A DNA stretch of 24,915 bases from Suillus spraguei (GCA_016800925.1 JABCPU010000828.1:1-24915); one strand, 5' to 3'. Shown: positions 8,881 to 18,967, counted from the first letter of the stretch. Notes: generated by a model not told the origin, from the letters alone. Numbers and translations are program-made.

Positions 8881-10739
8881 ATGGCAAGGATGGGTCATTC
8901 CACTCACTTGACTTCCGGCAGAAATAGGGCACGTCAACCACAGACACAGAAGCTCACGGAAAAGAAATTTCGGAGTTGAAGAACTACCTTCCTGAGTGGA
9001 CCGCGGCCAAAAGGGGTGAGAAGCGAGGGGTTTTCACTGCAATTGCCAGGGCAGCCAGGTTGTTTGCTCCTAAAGTCGACCAAGGACAATGGAAAAAGAG
9101 GAAGCAGGTGATGCGTCTTTCGTTGTGTTGAAAAACTACAATTTTAAACATCTTATTCTTCCATCAACTCTCAGATGTATAACACTTGGTTGTTCAACAA
9201 CAAGAAAAGGAAGGAAAGGAAGGACATGATAAAGTATGGGAGGAAATGGACGCCTAGGATGGTGGTCTACCAGCAGAAGCGTGAAGAGGTGCTAAAGAGG
9301 ATTGAGGACGAGTCCGGGGCAAAGCCGGGAGATCCCGGTATGTTCAAACATTATCAGGGGGCTGTGAAGAGAGTCATGGCTGAATTGGACGATGACGAGT
9401 TGGAGAAGGCAAAAGAAACAGCGGAAGAATGGTCAAACAGCTTTCCTCCTCCGGAGATACAAGCAGAAGTTGCTCATAAGAAGGGACCAGCATATATGGA
9501 GCACTTTTCGAAAGAGATGTGGAGGCAATGCGGGATGAGAGTTTTTGTGTTGTCAGCTTGGAAGAATGAACAGGGAGAGGTTCTGTTCGGGATGTAAGTC
9601 AATTGTGTCCATCATCGCCGATCTTGGATCTCAATATATGTGTGCAGGCATGATGATAATGAGGCATTAGGAGATGGGGACAGCTTCATGAAGACTAAGG
9701 ACTGGGAGGACATTGAGCCAGTATGGCAGAGTACGCCCAGGAACAGTTCGGTGAGTGTTTGAACTTTGGATGCAAGAATGAATTGTTGATCATCACAATG
9801 ATAGGTGCCGGGGCACAGGACGGAGGACGACAGGTCAAGGGAGGTCGCAAAAGAGTCAGAAAACCAGCTTTGGAACTCGACACAGATGGAAATGGGATGC
9901 CGTTGCTTCCAGACATCACAGAAACAAAACTTGAGGAGAAGAAAGCCATAGTCAGGGCGTTTCTTACATCGCACTACAGTGAGTCTTTCGTGGCAACATC
10001 TGAGATGTTGCTGAATGCGTGGACACAGGAATATGTTCCGGGAATGACAAGGCTGTCGTGCCATGGAGTGCCCTCGTACAAAGTCAGGATGACTTTGTGG
10101 CAAGGAAGTATCTTCCGGCAGATATTGACCTGAAGGAGCCTTCGAAGTTGCAAAGCTGGGACACAACGGCCTTGCTCAATTTCTGGTATGCTCAGCAGGA
10201 AACAGGAAAAGATTCAACATTTCTGTTCAAAGCATGGAAGAACAAGGATGGGGACATGGTACCATCTGTGGTATCCGGCAAGTCGCCATCGCGTCTGACT
10301 CGTCAAGTGAGAATGCAGAAGAGTGGAACTCTCCGAAGGCCCGGGATCCATCAACCGAAGCCGAGAGTGATACGACAGTGAAACTCATGACAAGGAGGAT
10401 GACATTGATGATGACTCGGCTGATGGTCGATCCCCACTGAAGAAACCCAGACAAATAGCACACCCATCTTCAGCACCCAAGGAGACAGAAGTTCCATGTT
10501 CAATGCCGGAGCCTCGCCCGGCCAGGCCGGCCAAGGCAGGTGCACTTTTGACATCACGGATGGGCGACCTCCTGGCCGGGATCACTGAGGAAGTGGAAGA
10601 GAGGAACGCATCGCCGGAACCAAGGAGTATACAGGGCAAGAAAGCTGTCATTGAACCATCCGCAAGGACCACCCGGAGTAAGTCTCAAAAGCCGGTAGAG
10701 AGTACACTTCGAGTAACCAGGGCAAGGGGAAGGAAATAA
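8881..10739 (+). pseudogene. KDZ-linked companion protein of unknown function, lightly broken
   Basis: Conserved-looking spliced gene. The chosen start reads MARMGHSTHLTSGRNRAR; then NYLPEWTAAKRG and RLFAPKVDQGQW; intron; MYNTWLFNNKKRKERKD with a very basic patch; ELDDDELEKAKETAEEW; EHFSKEMWRQCGMRVFVLSAW; intron; ALGDGDSFMKT; EYAQEQFG; intron; VRKPALELDTDGNGMPLLPD; intron; CSGNDKAVVPWSAL, RKYLPADIDLKEPSKLQ and LLNFWYAQQE. The tail is acidic then basic (SDSSSENAEEW, later PSARTTRSKSQ) and stops at 10739. Introns are 9108-9174, 9594-9647, 9751-9804 and 9980-10028, all canonical. One-base frameshifts sit near 8963, 9727 and 10376. I recall similar proteins annotated as hypothetical in agaricomycete genomes near KDZ elements, but know no function. 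The basic and acidic stretches suggest a nuclear or DNA-associated role (inference). Confidence 0.7.
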
Positions 10740-10860
10740 TGTACATATACCAAACTGCCCCCATGTTTACCACATTTTCATCATTTGTCACACTTCTCAA
10801 AACACAGTGTCCCACTTCCAAAATGTTGAATCCTAAGCACCGAGTTCTGGACGAATCCTG
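10740..10860. other. Short spacer before tandem duplication
   Basis: About 120 bp after the companion gene stop, with no gene. Near 10838 it begins to show the CACCGAGTTCTGG sequence that seeds the following duplicated unit. Confidence 0.4.
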
Positions 10861-11231
10861 ATCACCGAGTTCTGGACGACTCCCGATCACCGAGGTCCGG
10901 CACCCAGTATCAATCATTGGTAGTTGGTATTAGAGATTAGGGTTTGTGCATCATCTAAAATACATTGGAACTGTCATTGATATACATGAAAAATTCAGTG
11001 GTTCACATGATTTAAGTATGTGAATGAAAATCCAAATATCACGAAACCCGATCACCGAGTTCCGGATGAATCCCAATCACCGAGCTCCGGACCCCGGGAA
11101 TCAATAATTGGCTGTTGGAATGGGACAATTGGGTGTGTGCATCATCTAAAATCAATTGGAAATGTCATTGTTATACATGAAAAATTCAGTGGTGAACATG
11201 ATGTAGTATGTGAATGAATATCCAAATATTT
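10861..11231 (+). repeat. Two-copy tandem duplication, 190-bp period
   Basis: Copy 1 starts ATCACCGAGTTCTGG at 10861 and copy 2 ATCACCGAGTTCCGG at 11051. Both continue through GTGCATCATCTAAAAT, GAACTGTCATTG/GAAATGTCATTG, TATACATGAAAAATTCAGTGG, and end with GTATGTGAATGA plus ATCCAAATAT. Similarity is high with scattered substitutions and small indels. The leading ATCACCGAG(T/C)(T/C)CCGG also occurs twice inside each copy. No coding content was seen. Confidence 0.85.
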
Positions 11232-12235
11232 ACATATGGGGTTGATCATCACACTTTTCAATGAGGGTATCTAATACAAGCAGCAATTCAGAGCTCATCT
11301 GTTTGGCCCTTTGCAACCTCCGGAGGTCCATATCAGCTCTTCTGAGTTTGTCGGATGTGTCAGCCCAAGCCACTCGGAATGGTCGGTCGGCCTCGAGGAG
11401 TTGATGTATGGTAGGCTCCGGAAGATGGCCATGACGCTGTTGGTAATGGTCCAGGCGATCCAGAATTGATTCAACTTCAAGAAAATTAGCAGAAAGATAC
11501 ATGATGAACAATTAAATGCTCACATTCTGTTTGATCATATGACCCTAGGGGCATGAACTCCCTAAGCATGGCATGCAGGTCTTCATTGCTGAGTTCCGGT
11601 ATGGGGGACTGACATTTAGGAGGTGTTGCATGTGCTTGGGACATCACATCAACAATAAAATGAGATGTATGATGAACTCACCTGGAATTGCTATTCCTGG
11701 GATAGCCGGAGCATCAATCTCAACATCAGCACATTCCGGTGCTTCATCACAATCAATAAGATCATCATCAGGCCCTAGGTACAAGTCCGGATCATTGAAC
11801 AAAGGCAGTTCCTCAGGCTGAGCCGGGCATAAATGATCTGGATGGATTGAATGAACATCCAAGTTGGATTATCTAAATGTGAATGAGAAACCTACCAGGA
11901 ACTGCATCCAAGACATCCGGAACACTGATGACCCAGAATCATAGTCGATCTCATCATCCGGCCCAAGGTATACATCTTCACTGGATCTAATAAATGTCCA
12001 GTCAATTGTAAGATATACTCAAAGCAACACATACTGATGAAATCCGGACTCAGTCTCATCATCCGGCCCAAGGTATACATCATCCAGTGCATCTGGTCCA
12101 TCTCCGGTCAATTGAGAGCTGTACTGAAAGCACAACATACCAGTGAAATCCGGGATCGGTTGAATCATCCACATCCATTGAGTTGTATTCAGTGACCGGA
12201 GGTTCATAAAATCTGACTGCTGGTTGAGATCTCAT
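11230..12235 (-). CDS. Acidic repeat protein of unknown function, spliced
   Basis: A minus-strand gene with several exons. Two candidate starts exist: 12232 (MRSQPAVRFYEPPVTEYNS) and 12207. The middle shows three acidic motifs: DDVYLGPDDE (about 12083-12054), EDVYLGPDDE (about 11975-11946) and PDLYLGPDDD (about 11789-11760). The first two lie in a duplicated exon-intron unit. The next exon carries ELSNEDLHAMLREFMPLGSYDQTE. A phase-1 intron (donor GTGAGC near 11523, acceptor TTGAAG near 11475) joins it to the last exon, ESILDRLDHYQQRHG through KLRRADMDLRRLQ to the stop at 11230, which is helical and charged like a coiled coil. The exon edges in the duplicated part do not all keep phase, so one exon may be frameshifted. 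I recognise no domain. It faces the zinc-cluster gene head to head, so a shared promoter at 12236-12448 is possible. Confidence 0.55.
11935..12160 (-). repeat. Tandem duplication of an exon plus its intron
   Basis: On the minus strand, one unit beginning GGATTTCACTGGTATG (near 12160) is followed by a second beginning GGATTTCATCAGTATG (near 12053). Both run through CAATTGAC and end in GATGTATACCTTGGGCC followed by GGATGATGAGA. Period is about 107 bp. Each unit holds a GTATGT donor and ends with the exon coding YLGPDDE. The units differ by one base between acceptor and exon motif. Confidence 0.75.
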
Positions 12236-12448
12236 GATGTCTGATCAACTGATCAAACTGATTGATAACTGATAACTTCGAAGTTCAACACATGGCTGGC
12301 AACGCGAAAGTTGAACCACGACCAAACAAAGACAACAATCAACGCTTATCAAGATTGTCCTTCAATTGTCTGGTTTCTTTTGAACTTCATCCAAGTGATC
12401 ACAGATTTCAAACTTATCTCCAGCTTTTCACATCTTTCAAGTCAATCC
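12236..12448. promoter_or_regulatory. Divergent intergenic region, possible shared promoter
   Basis: About 210 bp between two head-to-head genes. It contains GATCAACTGATCAAACTGAT (12242-12261), a short near-repeat of GATCAA/CTGAT, and a CT-rich strip just before 12449. Promoter function is inferred from position only. Confidence 0.35.
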
Positions 12449-14546
12449 AAATGTCTACTTCAGTTGAAACCTCTTTGGCCAGTCTCAAGGCAACCACTGC
12501 TCAGATTGTGGGCATCATCGCCGGGGCTCGGCTCATGCCTGCGGCACTGGCCAAGCCCACTTGCTCTGACAGCACAAGTCACTAATCTTGTGGTAAGACC
12601 ATTCATGTGTTAATTTTACTTTTGGTTTTTCTAAGATCTGGGTAGGCTGAGATTGTCCGGGAGCATGAGAAAGGGCCTTACATGCCCGGCATCATTGCAT
12701 CCTGCTCCAAGGAGTTGATGAGAGTCAGGTCCATGACTCCCGGGTGTGGCCCAACTGGCACAGCATCGTCATGACGACCCCGGGTGTTGAAACACTCCTG
12801 GCGCAGCAAGATTCGCGCCTGGGAGCTTAGGTGACCATTCAGGTGATCTCCCTGTCATGCCTAACCCTTCCATTGGCCCAATCACTGTGGACCTTCCCTC
12901 CCCACCCGTCATCGCCGGCAATGTCGCTGGTTCTTCCACCCACGCCACCTCTGAGCTCGGGACAAAGGAAAAGGTAAGCAGTTGTTGCTGACCCAGAGCG
13001 GAGTGGAAGGGAGCAGGAAGAGGAAGTCCCCCATGATGTCCGGACACTCTTCCTCACCTCCGAAGTCGGCCAAGAAGGGTCGCAAGCAGGTCAAGGCAAC
13101 TCGCCATGTCAAGCAGAATGTGCTTGTGGAGTCGGAAGATGATGAAACACAATTGTTCAGGTATGTCATCCAGCTCATTGTTTTCATTCTCTCAATTTTC
13201 TGTAGCCTATTTCGAGTGGAGTGCCGGCGCTCAACTTCCCCGGCCTTCCACAATTGGTGTAGGGACGCCTCATTCCCCTCATTCACCACGTTCCCAAAGA
13301 AGCAATTGTTTGGTCCTGCTTCAGTAAGTAATATTTAGTTGTCCGGCAGTTGGAAAAATGCTTATGTATCATCAGCTCATTGCCGGCAGTCCACCAAGGT
13401 GATGGTGAGTCATATTCTTTGTCCGGACCTCCCGCTGTACTTACCCATTGTCAGGCCACCTCCGGCAGTCTCCGGAGGTTGTCGAGACCCCCCAGGCAAT
13501 GTCCAGCACTCCGGCTAGGAACCTGCAGTCATGGATACAGGTGATATTCTCATTCCCGGCCCAGTGAGTACTCTAATGAATTCCAATGAGTCCATCAACT
13601 AATGGAACCACAGAACAACCCCTGCCATTATTGCACTCAGGAGAAGTGGCCCTGCGCCACTCGGTTGGACAGGAGACCCGTGCCCATGTTTGTCGTGCGT
13701 CCGCTGCGCCACCAAGAAGATCAAATGTGTCCCAGCATCCATGGGATCCCCGCCAAAACGTATTCGAGGGAAGTCTACCACCCGCAGGCTCACTCCAGGA
13801 CACCTTCCAGAGCCCTCCAATGCGCCGGCTGCCTCGCAGTCCAAAGCCCGAACTCGCAGTCAATCTCGTGGCCCCTCCGGCACTCCAGCTGTCCCTGCTG
13901 TTACCACACCCAAGGCACAGTCCCGTGGGCGCAGCAAGACAATCACTGCCCCCAAGACACCTGCACCTGCATCAGCTTGTGATCACCCCAATTGTCTATG
14001 ACCATCTGACCTTATCTTTCACTTAGCTATTCCGTCTTCAAGCGCCCCAGTGCCTCGTCCGGCACTGATTTCCCATGCGGATCTCCATTCCATGGCAATG
14101 CGATTCGGGATGGTGCCGCTCGAATTGCTCTTCTTGAGGCTCGTGTGCGGAGCAGGATGGTAAGATTGATACCCTGCAACGCCTCCATGAGGCCTTCGTC
14201 GCAAAGTCATGGACCGGCACCCTTCATTCCACTTCCCGACTCTCCTGTCAATGCAACCTTTTTGCTTGATCAATCGTCCCCTGCCATCTCACCCTCCCAT
14301 CTGCACTTGCTCCCTCATTGACTTGGATATGGCAGGAATGGAGCCTCCATCTCCGAAAGTCCAGCCTGCATCTATCATTGAGGTCTCATATTTGAGCTGA
14401 GCCAGATTCAGCCTGAGGGTCCACAAACGTCCGGCGAACTTGTGACCCAGATGATCTGGGCAACCTTGTCCCAGAATATGATTCTGATGATATGGATGTT
14501 GAGGTGAAGGTTGAACCCTCTGCTGATGAGGGTGAAATGGCTACAT
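12449..14546 (+). pseudogene. Zinc-cluster (double Cx2Cx6C) protein with Ser/Pro/Arg-rich tail, frameshifted
   Basis: The start is MSTSVETSLASLKATTAQ at 12449, probably followed by a phase-0 intron from GTAAGACC (near 12592). Next come EIVREHEKGPYMPGIIASC, PNPSIGPITVDLPSPP, and a Lys/Arg-rich, nuclear-signal-like segment (PPKSAKKGRKQVKATRH) before ESEDDETQLF. The key region is 13614-13727. CHYCTQEKWPC and CVRCATKKIKC give two Cx2Cx6C clusters about 13 residues apart, which resembles a Zn2Cys6 DNA-binding pattern. They are in different frames: an extra T in ATGTTTGTCG near 13690 separates them. The tail is rich in Ser, Pro, Arg and Thr (SKARTRSQSRG) and ends acidic (MDVEVKVEPSADEGE) at 14546. 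Exon edges between 12600 and 13600 are uncertain. Likely a DNA-binding cargo gene, inferred from the cysteine pattern. Confidence 0.6.
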
Positions 14547-14584
14547 AATTGTAGTTCATAGATGTATATACAATGTTTGAATGA

Positions 14585-16027
14585 ATGTCAGTGCTGGATG
14601 CCAAGTCCGGAATCCGGAACTGGACAATGGAGATTCACAATTGATATTTCCGACTTCCGGATATCCGGCTACCTGAAACACAACACACAATTTAAAGAAT
14701 TTGAAACATCTCTGTCGATTACCTTGTGCCGGTGCCAGGTCACATTGTGAAACATATCATTCATATATCTTAAGTGCCGAACCCCGGACCCCAGGACCCT
14801 GGAGTTGGGACTCATCACCATGTGACAGATATCGATCCACATATTGATATGCTGAACCCCGAACTCCGGCACTCGGGAGTTAGAACAATTGAGGCAATAC
14901 AAAGATATTGATTACACATGTTCAGTGCCGAACCCCGAACTCCGGCACCCGGCACTCGGGACTCGGGCCTTGGAACTTATAACAATGTGAAAGATGTCGA
15001 TGCACATTTTCTATCACTGACCCCGAACCCCGGCACCCGGGAGTAGAAACATGTGAGGCAATACCAAGATATTGATTTACACGTGGGGAGTGCCGAACCC
15101 CGAACTCCGGCACCCGGCAGTTGGGAATCTGGACTCAGGACTCATAACCATGTGAAAGATATCGATCCACATATTTCACCACCCAACCCCGAATCCCCAG
15201 CACCCAGGAGTGAGAACAATGTGAGTCAATACAAAGATATTGATGTACACATGTTGAATGCCGAACCCCGAACTCCGGCACCCAGCACTTCAGGACTCGG
15301 GACTTGGTACTCATAACAATGAGACAGATATCGATCCACATATTTTAACACCGAACCCCGAACCCTGCCACCCGTGAGTTAGAACCATGTGAGGCAATAC
15401 AAAGTTGAGTCCCGAATCACGATCACCGAGTGCCGGGTTACCATGTGAGGCAATACCATGATATTGATTTACACATGTTGAGTGCCGAACCCCAAGCTCC
15501 GGCACCCGGGAGTTAGCACAATGTGAGGCAACACCATGATATTGATTTACACAAGTTGAGTGCCGAACCCCGAGCTCTGGCACCCGGCACTCGGTGTTCG
15601 GCACTCAACTTGTGTAAATCAATATGATGGTATTGCCTCACATTGTGCTAACTCCCAGGTGCCGGAGCTTGGGGGTTCGGCACTCAACATGTGTAAATCA
15701 ATATTATGGTATTGCCTCACATTGTGCTAACTCCCGGGTGCTGGAGCTCCGGGGTTCGGCACTCAACATGTGTAAATCAATATCATGTATTGCCTCACAT
15801 TGTGCTAACTCCCGGGTGCCGGAGCTCGGGGTTCGGCACTCAACATGTGTAAATCAATATGATGGTATTGCCTCACATTGTGCTAACTCCCGGGTGCCGG
15901 AGCTTGGGGTTCGGCAGTCAAAACAATGTGAAAGTCCTCGATCCACATATTGTATGTGCCGAACCCCGAACTCCGGCACCCGGCACTCGGGACTCAGGAC
16001 TTCCGAGCTCCGGCACCCGGCACTCGG
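14585..16027 (+). repeat. Minisatellite block 2, with orientation switch
   Basis: Units share the block 1 motif but with CCGGCACCCGGCACTCGGGACTC and the AT part AATGTGAGGCAATACNAAGATATTGATTTACACATGTTGAGTGCCG (written here as a consensus; N variable). Units run forward from about 14770 to 15590, then in reverse complement from about 15596 to 15915, then forward again to 16027. Apparent reading frames in both directions are repeat by-products. Confidence 0.85.
15437..15727. repeat. Long imperfect palindrome, about 132-bp arms
   Basis: The left arm (about 15437-15568) and right arm (15596-15727) are reverse complements with only scattered mismatches, around a 27-bp spacer (15569-15595). The innermost 18 bases, ACAAGTTGAGTGCCGAAC, pair perfectly. 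The arms together cover about one and a half minisatellite units. The structure could extrude as a cruciform. Confidence 0.85.
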
Positions 16028-17631
16028 TGTCTTCTTAGATAGATGATCTATAGATAAAGACCTATAAAACCAAATATCTCCACGGTCAGTGATTCAGACA
16101 AATACCAATGACTGATAACGTGGTTGTACGTGGGTGGCTGTTTAATGTTCCCCAGGCTACAGTCAGCAAGTGAGTCACTTCTGTGAGATCAGAAAACTCT
16201 TGGACAATGACAAAGATTCTCGAAACAACTAAACTTCAAAGAAAAACACAGAAGTCCAACAAACTTAGAAACAGAAGTAACTGGCCAAATTATGCCCTCC
16301 AACAGAATGCAGGTGTTTTGCAACAATTGTGCTACTGTAATTTGTGGGAAGTTACAACAATCACCTTCTCAGACAAGCAGGTAGAATCCCCGGTCAAGAC
16401 TAGTCACTACTTCAGAGATCTTCTAGCTTACTATTGATCCTGCTGCCAAGGAACTCCACTATGAGTATTAAGCGGATAACAGGAATGGACGTCCTTGGAT
16501 TTCAATACCAAGTCCCCTTTCAATAACTAGAGTCTATCAGTCAGTGAAGACCTTAACTCAGTATCGCTACTCAGATGTGTGAGATCAAGTGTCACTGTCA
16601 ACCTCTAAAGTCTCTCCCACTAAGCTACTCTGGCCTTAGATGGACTAAAGAGACAACACAAATATTAGAAACACAAGGACACTTAGCACCAACAAACTTT
16701 GAAAAAGAGAGAGAGACCAGTGATCAAAGAAAAAGAAGAAAAAGAGAAAGATTCAAAAGAAAACAGAAGCAAGGAAACAGACAACAGAGAAAGAAAAACA
16801 GAGAGGAAGATGATGAAAGAAACTAGAATGAATTTGTCAAAGAAAAAAGATTTGTTGTCTTGCTGGTTGTCAGACACAGTGAGCTCAGGGTCTTGCTAGT
16901 TGTTGAGCACAGTGAGCTCAAGGTAGTGCTATCTCACAGAGTAGACTTCCAATCTTACTGTTGTTGACAATGTTCTTGACAGTGCGCTGATAGTGCTGGT
17001 CACACTTCACTCTCAGTTATATTTCTGAGGGGGAGAAAATCTCTCTTTTATTGACAAAAAGGTGGGTCTTATATAGACAAAATGAATGGCTATGCTACTG
17101 TTTTCCCACGTTTTGTAGGGGTGCTGACCTACCCTATTTATTGAATATTGTCATAGTTGATTTGTAATATGCTCAAGGGTGTGAGAAGAAGTCATGTGGG
17201 ATATCAATGGCTATGCATAAATTTGAGATCAGGTGACTATTAGTGGCTATCCTAGGAGGAATATCAATTATGTAATATTTGAAGCATAAATCTGCACTTT
17301 TTTGTAGATGCATAGAAATGACGCGAGTGAATCATAATGTGTTTCATGAGTTTCTCTGCAGGGTAACTCCATGTAATTATTTTGCTGGGGTCACCTGACA
17401 TCTGTGGGAATCTTATGAAGTAGTTTCTGTAGCCAAAACATACATAAACACACCCATGAAAAATGAATTAGAAATAATAAGCAAACTTTTACGAGCAACA
17501 AGAAACTTTCAATTCTGTGTCATGGATTGATTTCTGAATAGAGGAACACTAAGCTATTATAGTCCTGGTACTATTTTTCAGCTGCAGTAGTGCTTAGTCA
17601 GCCATGCACCAGACCAGTTTGGTGCGTGTCA
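16028..17631 (-). mobile_element. Putative solo LTR, inserted in the minisatellite
   Basis: A 1604-bp stretch with different base composition interrupts the array. It starts TG (16028) and ends CA (17631) and is flanked by TCGG on both sides (16024-16027 and 17632-17635), which could be a 4-bp target duplication or chance, as TCGG is common in the repeat. On the minus strand it has CTATATAAG (17076-17068) and about 20 bp further a CAATAAAAG polyadenylation-like signal (17053-17046), as in an LTR R region. A purine-rich strip (16697-16830) lies downstream. No retroelement protein was seen. A 1.6-kb LTR is long, so another insertion type is possible. Confidence 0.45.
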
Positions 17632-18290
17632 TCGGCACTCGGGACTTGGTACTCATAATGTGAAAGATCTTGAGCAACATATTGTCAGTGCTGAACCCTG
17701 AACCCCGGCACCCAGCACTCGCGACTCGGGACTCAGAACAATGTGAGGCAATAGACACCTATTGATCCACACATTCTAAGTGCCGAACTCCAAACTCCAA
17801 AATCTGGTAGTCTACTATTTAGGGGTTCGCAGTTCGGTACTCGGGCTTTTGCACTTGAGACCGAAAACAATGTTAGGCAATAAAATGACTTTGATCCACA
17901 CATTTTTGGTAGATATCTTTTTCATCTCAAATCTTGAATCTCGAGTGCCGAACCCCAAATCCCGAAATCTGGTAGTCTACAATTTCGGGGTTCGGTCCTC
18001 GGGACTCAGACACATGTCAGGCAACAACAAAACTTTGATCCACACATTTTTGGTAGATGTCTGTTTTGTCTCGAATCTCGAGTTTCTAGTTTCTAGTTTC
18101 AGTACTCTGCACCTGCACCCGGCACTCAGCACTAGATGACTCCACACATGGGCTTTAAATCTTTCACCTTGTGTGTTGTGTTTCGGGTGTCCGGGTATCT
18201 GGAATTCAGGAAATCTCTAGTTTGCATCTCCAGTTTCGAGTTCCTGGATTCGGGACTTGGTACCCAGCACCCGGCACCTCAATTATCGAT
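17632..18290 (+). repeat. Minisatellite block 3
   Basis: Resumes the block 2 units directly after the insertion (CGGCACTCGGGACTTGG). From 17780 it turns into units holding AACCCC..AAATC.GGTAGTCTAC..TTGGGGTTCG, which also appear at 3970-4030 in block 1, in the same orientation, together with GATATCTTTTTCATCTC-like sequence. CCGAACCCC and GGGGTTCGG pair within a unit (about 17946-17993). Confidence 0.8.
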
Positions 18291-18439
18291 GAATGTCAGA
18301 CATGATGAATTCAGGTTTTTGTGCTTCAGGGTTTAGATTTTGGTGGTTGATGGTAGGTATATGCACTCATAGGGTGCATGTATCCTATGTGTTTGATTCT
18401 CTGGTGGCTACATCAGCTGTACGTCTTTATGATACATAT

Positions 18440-18935
18440 CTAGGCCCACCTGTATATGTAATATATTTTACCTCGGCCCACCTGTCTATGTAAAATTCCC
18501 CCACATCGGCCCACCCGTCTATGCAATAAATATTTTACTGCACCCTCGGCCCACCCGTATATGTAATATTCTCTCACCTTGGCCCACCCGTATATGTAAT
18601 ATTCTCTCACCTCGGCCCACCCGTATATGTAATATTCTCTTACCTCGGCCCACCCGTCTATGCAATAATATTTGCCTTGCATCTCTCTTCAGCCCAGCTG
18701 TCTATAATATCCTACTCTACATACTACCCAGATGAGCCCACCCATCTCTGTCGGGGATTATATCCCCCTGGCCCATCCGTCAACATCAGAAATCATGTTT
18801 CCCTCAGCCCACCCATCTCTCCCGAAAATACAAGTCTCCCGGCCCACCCGTCTCCATCGGAAATAATATTCCCCCCGGCCCATCCGTCAACATCGAGGAT
18901 ATACATAACCTTGGCCCATCATCTGCTGGCCCGTC
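18440..18935 (-). repeat. Right terminal array of KDZ element (GGCCCACCCGTC cores)
   Basis: About 14 copies of GGCCCACCCGTC or variants, the complement of the left core, lie near 18444, 18475, 18507, 18547, 18580, 18613, 18646, 18690, 18735, 18772, 18809, 18841, 18878 and 18912, about 33 bp apart in the inner half and about 37 bp in the outer half. Inner units share TATATGTAATATTCTCT. Outer units share GGAAATAATATTCC-like centres and match the left end. Confidence 0.82.
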
Positions 18936-18967
18936 TTTGACGGGATATTATGTGGGTCGGGTGACCC
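18930..18967. other. Paired hairpins at the right element terminus
   Basis: CCCGTC-TTT-GACGGG (18930-18944) and GGGTC-GGGT-GACCC (18954-18967) are two perfect short hairpins, 9 bp apart, just outside the last core repeat. They probably lie at or close to the element end. The exact terminus and target-site duplication cannot be set without the left end. Confidence 0.55.

Noticed and set aside
9612..10166. A 184-residue minus-strand frame
   Set aside because: Antisense shadow of the companion gene's exons; the plus strand has motifs and four matching introns.
13573..13863. Minus-strand frames over the zinc-cluster region
   Set aside because: The plus strand carries the paired cysteine clusters and the basic Ser/Pro-rich tail; the minus frames show no motif.
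16575..16826. Lys/Glu/Arg-rich plus-strand ORF near 16575-16826
   Set aside because: Produced by a purine-rich simple-sequence strip, which on the minus strand is a CT-rich leader-like tract of the putative LTR.
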